Source: Comamonas sp. lk (GTDB lineage Bacteria > Pseudomonadota > Gammaproteobacteria > Burkholderiales > Burkholderiaceae_C). Taken from it: a stretch of 64,000 nucleotides of DNA. Numbering within the stretch: position 1 is the first letter of the stretch; each line of letters opens with the position of its first letter. The notes under the pieces are model-generated. The model saw only the letters and a list, made by a program, of their open reading frames with translations, had not been told where the DNA came from and ran no database searches. The stretch covers positions 16,705 through 80,704 of the forward strand of contig CAMATX010000002.1 of NCBI GenBank assembly GCA_945861345.1, read 5' to 3'. The translations under genes and the position numbers were made by a program. Of the stretch, positions 27,430-37,542 are shown in pieces.

Positions 27430-27759
27430 ATGAATTTGACAATCAGCGGCCATCATCTGGAAGTTACCCCGGCCCTGCGCAGTTACGTGACCGAAAAGCT
27501 GGATCGCATCATGCGGCACTTTGATCAGGTCGTCGACGTAAAAGTCTTGCTGACTGTTGAAAAGCAAAAAGAGAAAGCTCGCAGGCAGCGCGCTGAATGC
27601 AATATCCATGTCAAGGGCAACGATATGTTTGCCCAAAGCTCGCACCAGGACCTGTATGCGGCAGTCGATGACCTGGTTGACAAACTCGACCGCCAGGTCG
27701 GACGGCACAAAGACCGCATCCAGGACCACCACCACGCAGCGCCCAAACGCCTGATGTAG
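27430..27759 (+). CDS. hpf: ribosome hibernation-promoting factor
   Basis: A 109-residue short-form HPF/YhbH protein. It begins [30 protein letters not shown] and continues with [15 protein letters not shown] [23 protein letters not shown], the conserved second half. It binds the 30S subunit in stationary phase and supports 100S ribosome formation. The start has GGAGG about 8 nt upstream. It heads the hpf-ptsN-hprK group, but a terminator separates it from ptsN. Confidence 0.95.
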   Translation: MNLTISGHHLEVTPALRSYVTEKLDRIMRHFDQVVDVKVLLTVEKQKEKARRQRAECNIHVKGNDMFAQSSHQDLYAAVDDLVDKLDRQVGRHKDRIQDHHHAAPKRLM

Positions 27760-27785
27760 AGGCCGCCGGCGCGGCCCCAAGCCCC

Positions 27786-27813
27786 AACCGCCGCGCTTTG
27801 CGGCGGTTTTTTT
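27786..27813 (+). terminator. rho-independent terminator after hpf
   Basis: CCGCCGC and GCGGCGG form a 7-bp perfect stem around a 5-nt loop, followed by seven T (27807-27813). It lies 27 bp after the hpf stop and should partly uncouple hpf from ptsN. Confidence 0.85.
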
Positions 27814-27834
27814 ATGTGCATAATCCGCACCACC

Positions 27835-28302
27835 ATGAACCGACTCGCTGCGCTTTTGCCCCCGCCACACGTGCTCGCGCAAGTTGAGGCCACCAGTAAA
27901 AAGCGCGCTTTTGAGGAAGCCGGCCTGCTCTTTGAAAGTCTGCACGGCCTGAGCCGGGCGCTGGTCACAGACAGCTTGTTTTCCCGGGAGCGGCTGGGAT
28001 CGACCGGGTTGGGCCACGGCGTAGCCATTCCCCACGGGCGCATCAAGGGCCTCAAAGCGCCCATGGCGGCGGTGTTCCAGCTGGCCAAGCCCATTGGCTT
28101 TGACGCCCCGGACGACCAGGCCGTCAGCCTCATGATTTTCCTGCTGGTGCCCGAGACAGCCACCCAGCGCCACCTCGAAATTCTTTCTGAAATTGCCGAG
28201 CTGCTCAGCGACGCCGATATGCGCACCCGTCTGACCAGCACGACCGACGCCACCGAGCTGCACAGCCTGCTGACCTGCTGGAAGCCGGTCCAGGCCCACT
28301 AA
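27835..28302 (+). CDS. ptsN: PTS IIA-like nitrogen-regulatory protein
   Basis: A 155-residue EIIA-Ntr protein, phosphorylated on a histidine by the NPr/EI-Ntr chain and used as a regulatory signal. The phosphorylation site is in [15 protein letters not shown]. The C-terminal half ([20 protein letters not shown]) is typical. The ATG at 27835 ([10 protein letters not shown]) is preferred; a frame from 27814 would overlap the terminator. It sits before hprK, as in most betaproteobacteria. Confidence 0.95.
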   Translation: MNRLAALLPPPHVLAQVEATSKKRAFEEAGLLFESLHGLSRALVTDSLFSRERLGSTGLGHGVAIPHGRIKGLKAPMAAVFQLAKPIGFDAPDDQAVSLMIFLLVPETATQRHLEILSEIAELLSDADMRTRLTSTTDATELHSLLTCWKPVQAH

Positions 28303-28336
28303 CGCCTTTTCCCCACAGCGCCCCCGCCTTTCGCCT

Positions 28337-29287
28337 GTGAAACCCAACGCCATCAGCGCCGACGTCCTCTTTGAGGCCTTTCGCGATCGCTTGCAGTGGC
28401 AGTGGGTGGCCGGCCTGGGCGCCTCGGAGCGCCGATTTGACGAGGTGGCGGTGCGCGCCGCGCGCTCGGGCGCCGATTTGGTCGGTTACCTCAATTACAT
28501 CCACCCCTATCGGGTGCAAATTCTGGGCGAGCGCGAGATCGCTTACATCAGCAACGCCAGCGAAGAAGACAGCACGCGGCGCATCCAGCGCATCGTGACG
28601 CTGGAGCCGCCGGTGCTGGTGCTGGCCGACGGGCAAGTGGCGCCGCCAGGCTTGCTGCGCATGTGCGAAGAGGCGCAAATCCCCATGTTTGCCGCCCAAG
28701 GCTCCTCGGCCTTTGTCATTGATGTGCTGCGCGCCTATTTGTCCAAACACTTTGCCGACCGGGTGTCCATGCACGGGGTGTTCATGGACATTTTGGGCCT
28801 GGGCGTGCTGATTACCGGCGAGTCCGGCCTGGGCAAAAGCGAGCTGGGCCTGGAGCTGATCTCACGCGGCAACGGCTTGGTGGCCGACGATTCGGTGGAC
28901 CTGTACCGCATCAACCAGGCCACCATCGAGGGGCGCTGCCCCGATTTATTGCAAAACCTGCTGGAAGTGCGCGGCATTGGCCTGTTGGACATCCGCGCTA
29001 TTTTTGGTGAGACGGCGGTGCGCCGCAAAATGCGCCTCAAGCTGATCGTGCACCTGGTGCGCAAAGAAACCCTGGAGCGCGAGTACGAGCGCATGCCGCA
29101 TGAGCCACTCACCCAGGACGTGATCGGCATTCCGGTGCGCAAGGTGGTGATTCAGGTGGTGGCTGGGCGCAATATCGCCGTGCTGGTGGAGGCGGCGGTG
29201 CGCAACACGATTTTGCAGCTGCGCGGCATCGACACCTACGCCGACTTTGTCGAGCGCCAGCGCCGCGCCATGGAACAGGGGCAGTAA
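28337..29287 (+). CDS. hprK: HPr kinase/phosphorylase
   Basis: A 316-residue bifunctional serine kinase/phosphorylase acting on HPr. The N-terminal domain is followed by the P-loop [14 protein letters not shown] (about 155-168) and the second motif [15 protein letters not shown] with [17 protein letters not shown] [13 protein letters not shown] near the end. GTG at 28337 is the start; it follows ptsN by 34 bp. Proteobacteria with HprK and PtsN but no sugar PTS use them for regulation. Confidence 0.96.
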   Translation: MKPNAISADVLFEAFRDRLQWQWVAGLGASERRFDEVAVRAARSGADLVGYLNYIHPYRVQILGEREIAYISNASEEDSTRRIQRIVTLEPPVLVLADGQVAPPGLLRMCEEAQIPMFAAQGSSAFVIDVLRAYLSKHFADRVSMHGVFMDILGLGVLITGESGLGKSELGLELISRGNGLVADDSVDLYRINQATIEGRCPDLLQNLLEVRGIGLLDIRAIFGETAVRRKMRLKLIVHLVRKETLEREYERMPHEPLTQDVIGIPVRKVVIQVVAGRNIAVLVEAAVRNTILQLRGIDTYADFVERQRRAMEQGQ

Positions 29288-29312
29288 ACCAGCCGCCCCA
29301 CCGCTGCGCCGC

Positions 29313-30161
29313 TCAGGTGTAGCGCTTGCTGCGAAGGTTGGTGCGCATTTCGCTGAGCAAAGGCTGCAAAGTGGGGCTGCCGATGCGCAGCGCCACGGCG
29401 GTGGCCAGGATGTCAATAATCATCAAATGCATCAGGCGCGAGACCATGGGGCTGTATTTGTCAAAGCCCTCGGGGTGGTCAGCGCTCAGGTGGATATGGC
29501 CGGCACTGGCCAAGGGCGAGCCACTGGCGGTAATGACGATGGTGGTGGCGCCATTTTTGCGGGCGATGTCGCAGGCGTCCATCAGGTCGCGGGTGCGGCC
29601 CGAGTTGCTCACCACCACCACGCAGTCGCCCGGTCGCAGCACCGACGCGCACAGCACCTGCATATGGCCATCGCTGTAGGCGGCCGTGTTCACCCCCAGC
29701 CGGAAAAACTTGTACTGCCCGTCCTGGGCCACGATGCCCGAATTGCCGACGCCAAAAAACGGCACCTGGCGCCCGGCCTGGTAGGCCTGCACCAAGGCCA
29801 CCACCGCACGCTCCATGGCGACGGTACTCGCTTCATTACGGTATTTCAGAAAGGCAGCCACCGTGTTGTCGATGACTTTGACCATCACGTCGCCAATTTT
29901 GTCGTCCTCGTCCACGCTGCGGTGGATAAAGGGCACGCCCTCGTTGATGGTGCCGGCCAGCTTGAGCTTGAAGTCCGAGAGGCCGTCATAGCCCACGCTG
30001 CGGCAAAAACGCACCACGGTGGGCTTGCTGACGTGCGCGCGGTCGGCCAGTTCGGTCACCGGCAGCTTGGCAAAAGCGCGCGGGTCGCTCAGGCAGAGCT
30101 TGCCCACGCGCTGTTCGGCCGGGGCCAGGGAAGGCAGAGAGGCTTTGATTCGGTCCAACAT
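29313..30161 (-). CDS. hexR: HexR-type transcriptional regulator (RpiR family)
   Basis: A 282-residue regulator with an N-terminal RpiR-type helix-turn-helix (VTELADRAHVSKPTVVRFCR, about 34-54) and a C-terminal SIS sugar-phosphate-binding domain (CVVVVSNSGRTRDLMDACDIA). HexR proteins sense KDPG and repress central glucose-catabolism genes. ATG at 30161 has AGAGG about 9 nt upstream; a TTG at 30167 is less likely. It lies 40 bp downstream of zwf on the same strand and near tal-pgi, as expected for HexR targets. Confidence 0.9.
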   Translation of the reverse strand: MLDRIKASLPSLAPAEQRVGKLCLSDPRAFAKLPVTELADRAHVSKPTVVRFCRSVGYDGLSDFKLKLAGTINEGVPFIHRSVDEDDKIGDVMVKVIDNTVAAFLKYRNEASTVAMERAVVALVQAYQAGRQVPFFGVGNSGIVAQDGQYKFFRLGVNTAAYSDGHMQVLCASVLRPGDCVVVVSNSGRTRDLMDACDIARKNGATTIVITASGSPLASAGHIHLSADHPEGFDKYSPMVSRLMHLMIIDILATAVALRIGSPTLQPLLSEMRTNLRSKRYT

Positions 30162-30201
30162 CAGCAATACCTCTTTTTATGAAAACACCGTGGCTAGAGG
30201 C

Positions 30202-31662
30202 CTAGTTTTCTTCATTCCAGCAAAAACCATCGCGGGCGATCATGGCGCTAGAGGCGCTGGGGCCCCAGGTGCCACAAGCGTAGGGGCGCGGGCCCTGCGG
30301 GTCGGCGGCCCAGTGCTTGATCATCGGCTCCACCCAGCGCCAGGCCTCTTCCTGCTCGTCGCTGCGTACAAACAGGTTCAGGCGCCCGTCAATCACATCG
30401 AGCAACAAGCGCTCGTACGCGCCCACCCGCTCCGAGCCAAAGCGCTTGGCAAAGTCCAAGTCCAGCTGCACCGGCGCCAAGGTATTGGCTGCCTTGGCAC
30501 CGCGCTTGTCCTGGCCCTGCGCCAGCAAATGCAGCTCCAGGCCGTCTTTAGGCTGTAAATTGATGACCAACTGGTTGCCGCCATTGCTGCCGGTACGGAA
30601 GATCGCGTGCGGCGTAGGCCGGAAATTGACCACAATGCGCGCATCGCGCCCGGCCAGGCGCTTGCCCGTGCGTATGTAAAACGGCACCCCCGCCCAGCGC
30701 CAGTTGGCGATTTCGGTGCGCAAGGCCACAAAGGTTTCGGTATTGCTCTGCGGGTCGACGCCTTTTTCGTCGCGGTAGCCAGGCAAGGGCACGCCAGCGC
30801 TATTGCCGGCGGCGTACTGGCCACGCACCACGTCACTGATCAAGGTCTCGGGTGTCCAGGGCTTCAGAGAGCGCAAGACCTTGAGCTTCTCGTCGCGGAT
30901 GGCATCGGCGTGCGCATTGATGGGCGGCTCCATGCCGATGGCGCACAAAAGCTGCAGGGCGTGGTTTTGGACCATATCGCGCAGGGCGCCGGTGGTTTCG
31001 TAAAAAGCGCCCCGGCTCTCCACGCCGATCTCCTCGGCAATCGTGATCTGGATGTTGGCAATGTGCTCGCGCCGCCACAAAGGCTCGAACAAGGCATTGC
31101 CAAAGCGCAGCGCAAACAGGTTTTGCACGGCGGGCTTGCCCAAATAGTGGTCAATACGAAAAACCTGCTTTTCCTCGAAAAAGCGGCGCACCGTCTGGTT
31201 GATGGCGCGGTTGGAGGCCAAATCGTGGCCCAGCGGCTTTTCCAGGACCACGCGGGTGTTGGGGGTGTTCAGACCGGCACTGGCCAGTTGCTCGCAGACC
31301 ACGGTAAAGAGCGAGGGCGCTGTGGCCACATAGACCACCACCGTCTCGGCCTTGCGCTCCTGCACGCTGGCCGCCAGCGTGGCGTAGTCCTCGGGGCGGG
31401 ACAAATCCATGCGCACATATTCGAGCAAAGCGGCAAAGCGGGAGAACTCTTCGGGTGAGGGGCGCTTGGCCAGTTCCACCTTGTCAAAGCGCGATTGGAT
31501 CAGGGCGCGGTATTGCGCGTGGGTCATGCCGTCGCGACCCACGCCGATGATGCGCCCGCCCTCGGGCAGGGTACCGTGGCGAAACGCCTGGAACAAAGCG
31601 GGCATGAGTTTGCGCCACACCAGGTCGCCGGTGCCGCCAAAGAGAACAAGATCAAAGCTCAT
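30202..31662 (-). CDS. zwf: glucose-6-phosphate 1-dehydrogenase
   Basis: A 486-residue enzyme oxidising glucose-6-phosphate to 6-phosphogluconolactone with NADP+/NAD+, the entry to the Entner-Doudoroff and pentose-phosphate routes. The N-terminal nucleotide motif is LFGGTGDLVWRKL (about 6-18). The active-site signature FRIDHYLGKPAVQNL includes the catalytic region, and EKPLGHDLASN is present. ATG at 31662 is preferred over an ATG four codons upstream. It is transcribed with hexR and diverges from tal. Confidence 0.97.
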   Translation of the reverse strand: MSFDLVLFGGTGDLVWRKLMPALFQAFRHGTLPEGGRIIGVGRDGMTHAQYRALIQSRFDKVELAKRPSPEEFSRFAALLEYVRMDLSRPEDYATLAASVQERKAETVVVYVATAPSLFTVVCEQLASAGLNTPNTRVVLEKPLGHDLASNRAINQTVRRFFEEKQVFRIDHYLGKPAVQNLFALRFGNALFEPLWRREHIANIQITIAEEIGVESRGAFYETTGALRDMVQNHALQLLCAIGMEPPINAHADAIRDEKLKVLRSLKPWTPETLISDVVRGQYAAGNSAGVPLPGYRDEKGVDPQSNTETFVALRTEIANWRWAGVPFYIRTGKRLAGRDARIVVNFRPTPHAIFRTGSNGGNQLVINLQPKDGLELHLLAQGQDKRGAKAANTLAPVQLDLDFAKRFGSERVGAYERLLLDVIDGRLNLFVRSDEQEEAWRWVEPMIKHWAADPQGPRPYACGTWGPSASSAMIARDGFCWNEEN

Positions 31663-31684
31663 AATAGGACGCACATAGAATTCG

Positions 31685-31715
31685 AGTTACAAGAAAGCTG
31701 TGATTGATTGTAACT
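31685..31715. promoter_or_regulatory. putative HexR operator between zwf and tal
   Basis: AGTTACAA (31685-31692) and TTGTAACT (31708-31715) form a perfect 8-bp inverted repeat with a 15-bp spacer, in the 114-bp gap between the divergent zwf and tal genes. TGTAA/TTACA half-sites are typical of known HexR operators. The wider spacer differs from the compact gammaproteobacterial palindrome, so the assignment is inference. Confidence 0.55.
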
Positions 31716-31776
31716 TTGTTTCACACGCTGCGCATGTTTTTTGCGCTGTTTTGACTTGCCACTACCGGAGCACCCC

Positions 31777-32724
31777 ATGAATCAACTCGAGGCCCTCAAG
31801 CAGTTCACCACCGTGGTGGCCGATACCGGCGACTTCAAGCAAATCAGCGCCTACCAGCCGCAGGACGCAACGACCAACCCCTCGCTCATCCTCAAGGCGG
31901 TACAAAAACCCGAGTACGCACCGCTGCTCAGCGCCGCGGTCGCCCAGCACCGGGGCCGTGCGCTGGACGAGGTGATGGACCATTTGCTGGTGCGCTTTGG
32001 CTGCGAAATTTTGTCGCTCATTCCTGGCCGCGTCTCTACCGAAGTGGACGCGCGCCTGAGCTTTGATACCGCCGCTTCCGTAGCACGTGGCCAACGGCTG
32101 ATCGCGATGTACCAGGCGCAGGGCATCGCCAAAGAGCGCATCCTGATCAAGGTCGCCTCGACCTGGGAGGGCATCCAGGCCGCCGCCCAGCTGGAACAAG
32201 CCGGCATCCACACCAACCTGACCCTGCTGTTCTCGTTTTGCCAGGCCGTGGCCTGCGGGCAGGCGCAGGTGCAGCTGATCTCGCCGTTTGTGGGGCGTAT
32301 TTACGACTGGTACAAAAAGTCTGCCGGCGCGGCCTGGGTGGAGGCCGATATGGCGGGCGCCAATGATCCGGGCGTGCAATCGGTCAAGCAAATTTACAAC
32401 TATTACAAACACCACGGCATTGCCACCGAGGTGATGGGCGCGAGCTTTCGCAATGCGGGGCAAATTACCGCGCTGGCCGGTTGCGACTTGCTCACCATCA
32501 GCCCCGAGCTGCTGGCCAGTCTGGCCGCCAGCGAGGAGCCGCTGCACGCCAGCTTGCACGCCCCGGCCGCACTGGCCATGGACATCGCGGCCGTGCAGTT
32601 TGACGAGGCGGGCTTTCGCTTTGCGCTCAACGAAGACGCCATGGCCACCGAAAAGCTGGCCGAGGGCATACGCGCTTTTTGCGTAGACGCCGTCAAACTT
32701 GAAAAACTGCTGCTCGCCGCCTGA
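31777..32724 (+). CDS. tal: transaldolase
   Basis: A 315-residue class I transaldolase (TalB type), moving a dihydroxyacetone unit between sugar phosphates. Visible are [10 protein letters not shown] near residue 30, the Schiff-base lysine in [13 protein letters not shown] (about residue 130), and [19 protein letters not shown] at 31777 has CCGGAG upstream and gives the usual N-terminus [11 protein letters not shown]. It is followed by pgi after 27 bp. Confidence 0.97.
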   Translation: MNQLEALKQFTTVVADTGDFKQISAYQPQDATTNPSLILKAVQKPEYAPLLSAAVAQHRGRALDEVMDHLLVRFGCEILSLIPGRVSTEVDARLSFDTAASVARGQRLIAMYQAQGIAKERILIKVASTWEGIQAAAQLEQAGIHTNLTLLFSFCQAVACGQAQVQLISPFVGRIYDWYKKSAGAAWVEADMAGANDPGVQSVKQIYNYYKHHGIATEVMGASFRNAGQITALAGCDLLTISPELLASLAASEEPLHASLHAPAALAMDIAAVQFDEAGFRFALNEDAMATEKLAEGIRAFCVDAVKLEKLLLAA

Positions 32725-32751
32725 GCGCAGCCACTGACCAGGAGCCCCGCC

Positions 32752-34305
32752 ATGAGCCGTTTGCGCTGTGACCATGCCCCCGCCTGGGCCCAACTGCAGG
32801 CCCACTATGCCGCCAGCGGCCAGGCTTTTGACACCCGCACCGCCTTCGCGGACGATGCGCAGCGCTTTGCGCACTTCTCGCAAGCGGCGCCGCATGTGTT
32901 TGTGGACTTGTCCAAAAACCATATCGAGGCTGCCACCGAGGCGCTCTTGCAAACCTTGGCCCAGCAATGCGGGCTGGCGGCGCACCGCGATGCCATGTTC
33001 GCCGGCGAAAAAATCAACACCACCGAGGGCCGCGAGGTCTGGCATGTGCTGCTGCGCGCGCCGCGTGATGCCGCCACGGCCAGCGCCCACGAAGCGGCCG
33101 AACTGGCCAAGGTGCACCGCACCTTGGACGCCATGCTGGCCTACGCCGAGCAGGTGCGCGCCGACGCGGCCATCACCGATGTCGTCAATATCGGCATTGG
33201 CGGCTCCGACCTAGGGCCGCAAATGGCGGTGCTGGCGCTGCAGGCTTTTGCGCACCCGGGTAAGCGCATGCACTTTGTCAGCAACGTCGACGGCCACGAA
33301 CTGGACGCCACACTGGCGAAGCTGCGCCCTGAAAGCACGCTGTTTTTGATCGCCAGCAAAACCTTCACCACCATCGAGACCATGACCAACGCCGCCTCGG
33401 CCAAGCGCTGGTTTGAGGCGGCCGGGGGCCACAACATCGCGCGCCACTTTGCGGCACTCACCACGAACGTGGCGGCCGCTAACGAATTTGGCATTGACAC
33501 AACGTTTGGTTTTTGGGACTGGGTAGGCGGGCGCTACTCGCTGTGGTCGGCTATTGGCCTGCCCATTGCTATTGCCATTGGCGCAGATGGTTTTCGGGAC
33601 TTTTTGGCCGGCGCGCATGCCATGGACCAGCACTTCCGCCATGCGCCTTTGCCAGCCAACGCGCCAGTGCGCATGGGCCTGCTCGACGTGTGGTACCGCA
33701 ACTTCCACGGCTTTAGCAGCCGCTCGGTGGCGCCCTACCACAGCGCATTGCGCCGCTTACCGGCCTATTTGCAGCAGCTGGAAATGGAAAGCAACGGCAA
33801 ACGCGTGGACAGCCAGGGCCAGGCCCTGCCCTTTGGCACCTCGCCGGTGCCCTGGGGCGAGAGCGGCACCAATGGCCAGCACGCCTACTTTCAGATGCTG
33901 CACCAAGGCACTGACGTGGTGCCCGTAGAGTTTGTCGCCGTCAAAAAAGCGCGCCACACTTTGCAAGGCCACCACACCCTGCTGCTGGCCAACGTGCTGG
34001 CCCAAGCGCAGGCGCTGATGGTCGGCAAAGCCGATGCGGGCGGCCATAAGCACTTCCCCGGCAACCGCCCCAGCACCGTGCTGCTGCTGGACGACCTGAC
34101 GCCTGCCAGCCTGGGCGCACTTATTGCCTTGCAAGAGCACCGCGTGTTTGTCAGCGGCGCGCTGTGGGGCATTAACAGCTTTGACCAATGGGGCGTCGAG
34201 CTGGGCAAAGTGCTGGCCAAGGACATCGCCCCGCGCTTAGATAACGGCGACGCCAGCGGATTGGACGCGTCGACGGCGGGGTTGCTGGCGATGCTGCGCG
34301 CTTAG
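32752..34305 (+). CDS. pgi: glucose-6-phosphate isomerase
   Basis: A 517-residue enzyme interconverting glucose-6-phosphate and fructose-6-phosphate. Family signatures are clear: VNIGIGGSDLGPQMAV, SKTFTTIETMTNA, DWVGGRYSLWSAIGLP, the catalytic Glu in SPVPWGESGTNGQHAYFQ-type sequence, and GINSFDQWGVELGK. AGGAG precedes the ATG. It converges with the helicase gene, overlapping its stop by 4 bp. Confidence 0.97.
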   Translation: MSRLRCDHAPAWAQLQAHYAASGQAFDTRTAFADDAQRFAHFSQAAPHVFVDLSKNHIEAATEALLQTLAQQCGLAAHRDAMFAGEKINTTEGREVWHVLLRAPRDAATASAHEAAELAKVHRTLDAMLAYAEQVRADAAITDVVNIGIGGSDLGPQMAVLALQAFAHPGKRMHFVSNVDGHELDATLAKLRPESTLFLIASKTFTTIETMTNAASAKRWFEAAGGHNIARHFAALTTNVAAANEFGIDTTFGFWDWVGGRYSLWSAIGLPIAIAIGADGFRDFLAGAHAMDQHFRHAPLPANAPVRMGLLDVWYRNFHGFSSRSVAPYHSALRRLPAYLQQLEMESNGKRVDSQGQALPFGTSPVPWGESGTNGQHAYFQMLHQGTDVVPVEFVAVKKARHTLQGHHTLLLANVLAQAQALMVGKADAGGHKHFPGNRPSTVLLLDDLTPASLGALIALQEHRVFVSGALWGINSFDQWGVELGKVLAKDIAPRLDNGDASGLDASTAGLLAMLRA

Positions 34306-36455
34306 GGCTTGGGCGGCGCAGCCGCCGCAGCACGCGCCGCAAACTCCGCCCGCAAGGCACGCAGTTTTTCGCGCGGGTCTTCTTTGATGGTGTTTTGGTC
34401 CAGGGCCATTTCGGCGATAAAGCGGCTGGGCTGGGCGGCGATGGTGTCGCGGCCTTTTTTGCGGCGGCGCGTCCAGCTCACTTGCAAGGTGCGCTGGGCG
34501 CGGGTGATGCCCACGTACATCAGGCGGCGCTCTTCCTGCAGGCGGGTCACCATGTCGGCATGGGCCAGAGCGTCAGCCGCTTCATCGGCGGCCTCTGCCG
34601 GGCTGGCTTTACCGGCCTCGTCCATCTTGAAGGGCAGCATGCCTTCGGTTACGCCCACCAGCATCACATGCGGCCATTCCAGGCCCTTGGCGGCATGCAA
34701 GGTAGATAGGGTGACCACGTTTTGGTCTTTTTCGCGCTCGCTCAGGGTCGAGAGTAAGGCAATGGTTTGCGCCACCTCCAGCAAATTTTTGCTCGGGCGC
34801 TGGGTAATCAGGATGTCTTCGTCGGTCTGGCCGCCGCAGCGCTGGGCCATCCATTCGCAAAACTCCATCACATTGGTCCACTTGGCGGCGGCTATTTGTG
34901 GGCTGTCTTCGGTATCAAAGAGGTGTTTTTCGTAGGCCATATCGGCCAGCCATTCGCGCAAGAATGCCAGGGCCGCTTCGGCCCCTTCGGTGTGGCGGGC
35001 GCGAAACTGCAGGTCGTTCACCGTGCGGCCGAACTCTTGCAAGCTGCCCAGCGCCCGGCTGGACAGCACCGAGGGCAGCGAGGACGAAAACAGCGCCTCA
35101 AACAAACTGAGTTTGTAGCGGCTGGCAAAAGTGCCCAGGCTGCCCAGTGTCTGGTGGCCAATGCCGCGCTTGGGCGTGGTCACGGCGCGCAAAAAAGCCG
35201 GGTCGTCGTCGTTATTGGCCCACAGGCGCAGCCAGGCGCACAGGTCGCGCACCTCGGCGCGTTCAAAAAAACTTTGCCCGCCTGACACTTTGTAGGCGAT
35301 GCCGGCTTTGCGCAGCGCTTTCTCGAAAGGCTTGGCCTGGTGGTTGGCGCGGTATAGCACTGCAAAGTCGCGCAGCTCTTTGTACTGCATGCCGGCCTGC
35401 GCCAAGGTGCCCTCGGCGCGCAGACTTTGGATGCGGGCCACCACGCGCTCGGCCTCGTGGTCTTCGCTGTCGGCGTCCACCACGCGCACCGGCTCGCACT
35501 CGCCCAGTTCGCTCCACAGGCTTTTAGGAAAGAGCTTGGGGTTGGCTGCGATCACGTTGTTGGCCGCGCGCAAGATGGCGGCGGTAGAGCGGTAGTTTTG
35601 CTCCAGCTTGATGACTTTGAGCGTGGGAAAGTCCTGCGGCAGCAGGCGCAAATTGTCCAAAGTAGCGCCACGCCAGCCGTAAATACTTTGGTCGTCATCG
35701 CCCACAGCGGTAAAGCGCGCTGCATCGCGGCCACTGGCCAGCGTGCCGTCGGGCTCGCAGCCCACCAAGAGCTTGAGCATGCCGTACTGGGTGGCATTGG
35801 TGTCCTGGTATTCATCCACCAGCACGTGGCCCATATAGCCTTGCCATTGGGCACGCACCTCGGGGTGCTCGCGCAGCAGTTTGAGCGGCAGGCTGATCAG
35901 GTCGTCAAAGTCCACGCTTTGGTAGGCGCTGAGGCGCTCCTCATAGCGGCCCATGATGATGGCGCTTTGGCGCTCGTGCTCGTCAGCGGCGATGGCCAAG
36001 GCCTGCTCGGCGTTCAGGCCGGCGCTTTTCCAGGCGCTAATCGTCCACTGCCAGTTGCGCGCGGTGGCCGCATCGGTGCTGCCGCCAGCGTCTTTGAGAA
36101 TGCTGGTGACATCGGCGCTGTCCAAGATGCTGAACTGCGGCTTGAGCCCCAACACCGCGCCGTTGGCCCGCAGCATGCGCACACCGAGCGCGTGGAAGGT
36201 GCAAATGAGCACCTCCTGGGCCGCTTTGCCAATCAGGGCGCGGGCGCGCTCGCGCATTTCGGCGGCGGCTTTGTTGGTAAAGGTGATGGCCGCAATCCGC
36301 GTGGCCGGCATGCCCGCTTGGATGAGCCGGCCGATTTTGTGCGTGATCACCCGTGTTTTGCCCGAACCGGCGCCGGCCAGCACCAGGCAGGGGCCGTGCA
36401 TGTAGTTGACCGCCTCTTGCTGGGCGGTGTTCATGGCATTGGAGGGGGAGGACAT
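34302..36455 (-). CDS. rep: UvrD/Rep-family DNA helicase
   Basis: A 717-residue superfamily 1A 3'-5' helicase. Motifs in order: I AGAGSGKT (about 30), II LVDEYQDTN, III GDDDQSIYGWRGA, IV LEQNYRST, V LHAAKGLEWPHVMLVG, VI MYVGITRAQR. Length and the presence of HVMLVGVTEGMLPF suit Rep rather than longer UvrD proteins, and it lacks the UvrD C-terminal extension. Rep acts at stalled replication forks. The start at 36455 gives MSSPSNAMNTAQQEAV; the ATG at 36434 (MNTAQQEAV) is also possible. Neither has a strong ribosome binding site. Confidence 0.88.
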   Translation of the reverse strand: MSSPSNAMNTAQQEAVNYMHGPCLVLAGAGSGKTRVITHKIGRLIQAGMPATRIAAITFTNKAAAEMRERARALIGKAAQEVLICTFHALGVRMLRANGAVLGLKPQFSILDSADVTSILKDAGGSTDAATARNWQWTISAWKSAGLNAEQALAIAADEHERQSAIIMGRYEERLSAYQSVDFDDLISLPLKLLREHPEVRAQWQGYMGHVLVDEYQDTNATQYGMLKLLVGCEPDGTLASGRDAARFTAVGDDDQSIYGWRGATLDNLRLLPQDFPTLKVIKLEQNYRSTAAILRAANNVIAANPKLFPKSLWSELGECEPVRVVDADSEDHEAERVVARIQSLRAEGTLAQAGMQYKELRDFAVLYRANHQAKPFEKALRKAGIAYKVSGGQSFFERAEVRDLCAWLRLWANNDDDPAFLRAVTTPKRGIGHQTLGSLGTFASRYKLSLFEALFSSSLPSVLSSRALGSLQEFGRTVNDLQFRARHTEGAEAALAFLREWLADMAYEKHLFDTEDSPQIAAAKWTNVMEFCEWMAQRCGGQTDEDILITQRPSKNLLEVAQTIALLSTLSEREKDQNVVTLSTLHAAKGLEWPHVMLVGVTEGMLPFKMDEAGKASPAEAADEAADALAHADMVTRLQEERRLMYVGITRAQRTLQVSWTRRRKKGRDTIAAQPSRFIAEMALDQNTIKEDPREKLRALRAEFAARAAAAAPPKP

Positions 36456-36549
36456 ACGCAGTCGGCAGGGGCCGCAAATTGGAGGGCAATCACAAAGGCC
36501 GCGCATCTTAACGGCTGGGTGGCGCCTCGTTTGCCTTGACAATGGTGCC

Positions 36550-37542
36550 ATGTTGCAAATACTGGCTGTTACGTTTCCATTTTTCGCGCTGGTGGGTTTG
36601 GGTTATGTGGCCGCCGTGCGTGGCATGCTGCCTTTGTCGGCGATTGGCGGCATGAACACCTTTGTGTTGTTTTTTGCGCTGCCCTGCATGCTTTACCGTT
36701 TTGGCGCGAGCACGCCGATCGCCCAGCTGTTTGACCCGGGCGCTGCGCTGAGCTATTTGCTGTGCGCGCTGCTGATGGTCACGCTAGTGATAGCCCTCAC
36801 ACGACGCGGACCTATCGGCTGGAATGACGCGGCCTTTGGCGCGCTGGTCGGGGCTTTTCCCAACACCGGCTTTATGGGCGTTCCGCTGCTGGTGGCGCTT
36901 TTGGGCCAGGCCGCAGCGGGGCCAGCCATCGTCACGATTTTGGTGGACATGGTGATCACCACCTCGCTGTGCATTGCGCTGTCGCGCTTGGGCGGCGGCC
37001 ACGGCGAGGGCGACAGCAGCGCGCCCCAAGGCGCAGGCCAAGCGGCCCGCAGCGCTTTGCGCGGCGTGGCGACCAACCCCATGCCCTGGGCCATCTTGAG
37101 CGGCGCAGTGGTCTCGGCCTTTGCCATCGTGCTGCCTGCACCCTTGGCCAAAACCGTGGCCTTGCTGGCCGATAGCGCCTCGCCGGTGGCTTTGTTCACC
37201 ATTGGCGCGGTGCTGGCCCGCTCGCGCATGCAAGCGGCCTGCGGCCATGCACCGGCGGTGCCGCTGGGCCAGGTGCTGCCGGTGGTGGCCATCAAGTTGG
37301 TGGTGCATCCGCTGGTGGTGCTGGGCGTGGGCCGCGCTGCGCAAAACCTGGGCGTGGCGCTCGATGACTTTGCGCTCATGGTCATGGTGCTGGTGGCAGC
37401 TCTGCCCAGTGCGAGCAATGTCTCTATGCTGGCTGAACGCTTTGGCGCCAACAACGGGCGCATTGCCCGCATCATTTTGTTTTCAACGATGGCGGCCTTC
37501 TTGAGCTTCTCGGGCGCCGTGGCCTGGATGACGGGGCGTTAA
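36550..37542 (+). CDS. AEC-family (auxin efflux carrier-like) transporter
   Basis: A 330-residue inner-membrane protein with about ten helices in two five-helix halves, typical of the AEC/BART transporter family. It shows FALVGLGYVAAVRG and the TGFMGVPLLVALLG element (about 120-133) with the conserved Asn-Thr-Gly-Phe, and LPSASNVSMLAERFGANNGRIA in the second half. Bacterial members export or import dicarboxylates or other organic anions; the substrate here is unknown. ATG at 36550 starts directly with the first helix. It converges with priA (4-bp stop overlap). Confidence 0.88.
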   Translation: MLQILAVTFPFFALVGLGYVAAVRGMLPLSAIGGMNTFVLFFALPCMLYRFGASTPIAQLFDPGAALSYLLCALLMVTLVIALTRRGPIGWNDAAFGALVGAFPNTGFMGVPLLVALLGQAAAGPAIVTILVDMVITTSLCIALSRLGGGHGEGDSSAPQGAGQAARSALRGVATNPMPWAILSGAVVSAFAIVLPAPLAKTVALLADSASPVALFTIGAVLARSRMQAACGHAPAVPLGQVLPVVAIKLVVHPLVVLGVGRAAQNLGVALDDFALMVMVLVAALPSASNVSMLAERFGANNGRIARIILFSTMAAFLSFSGAVAWMTGR

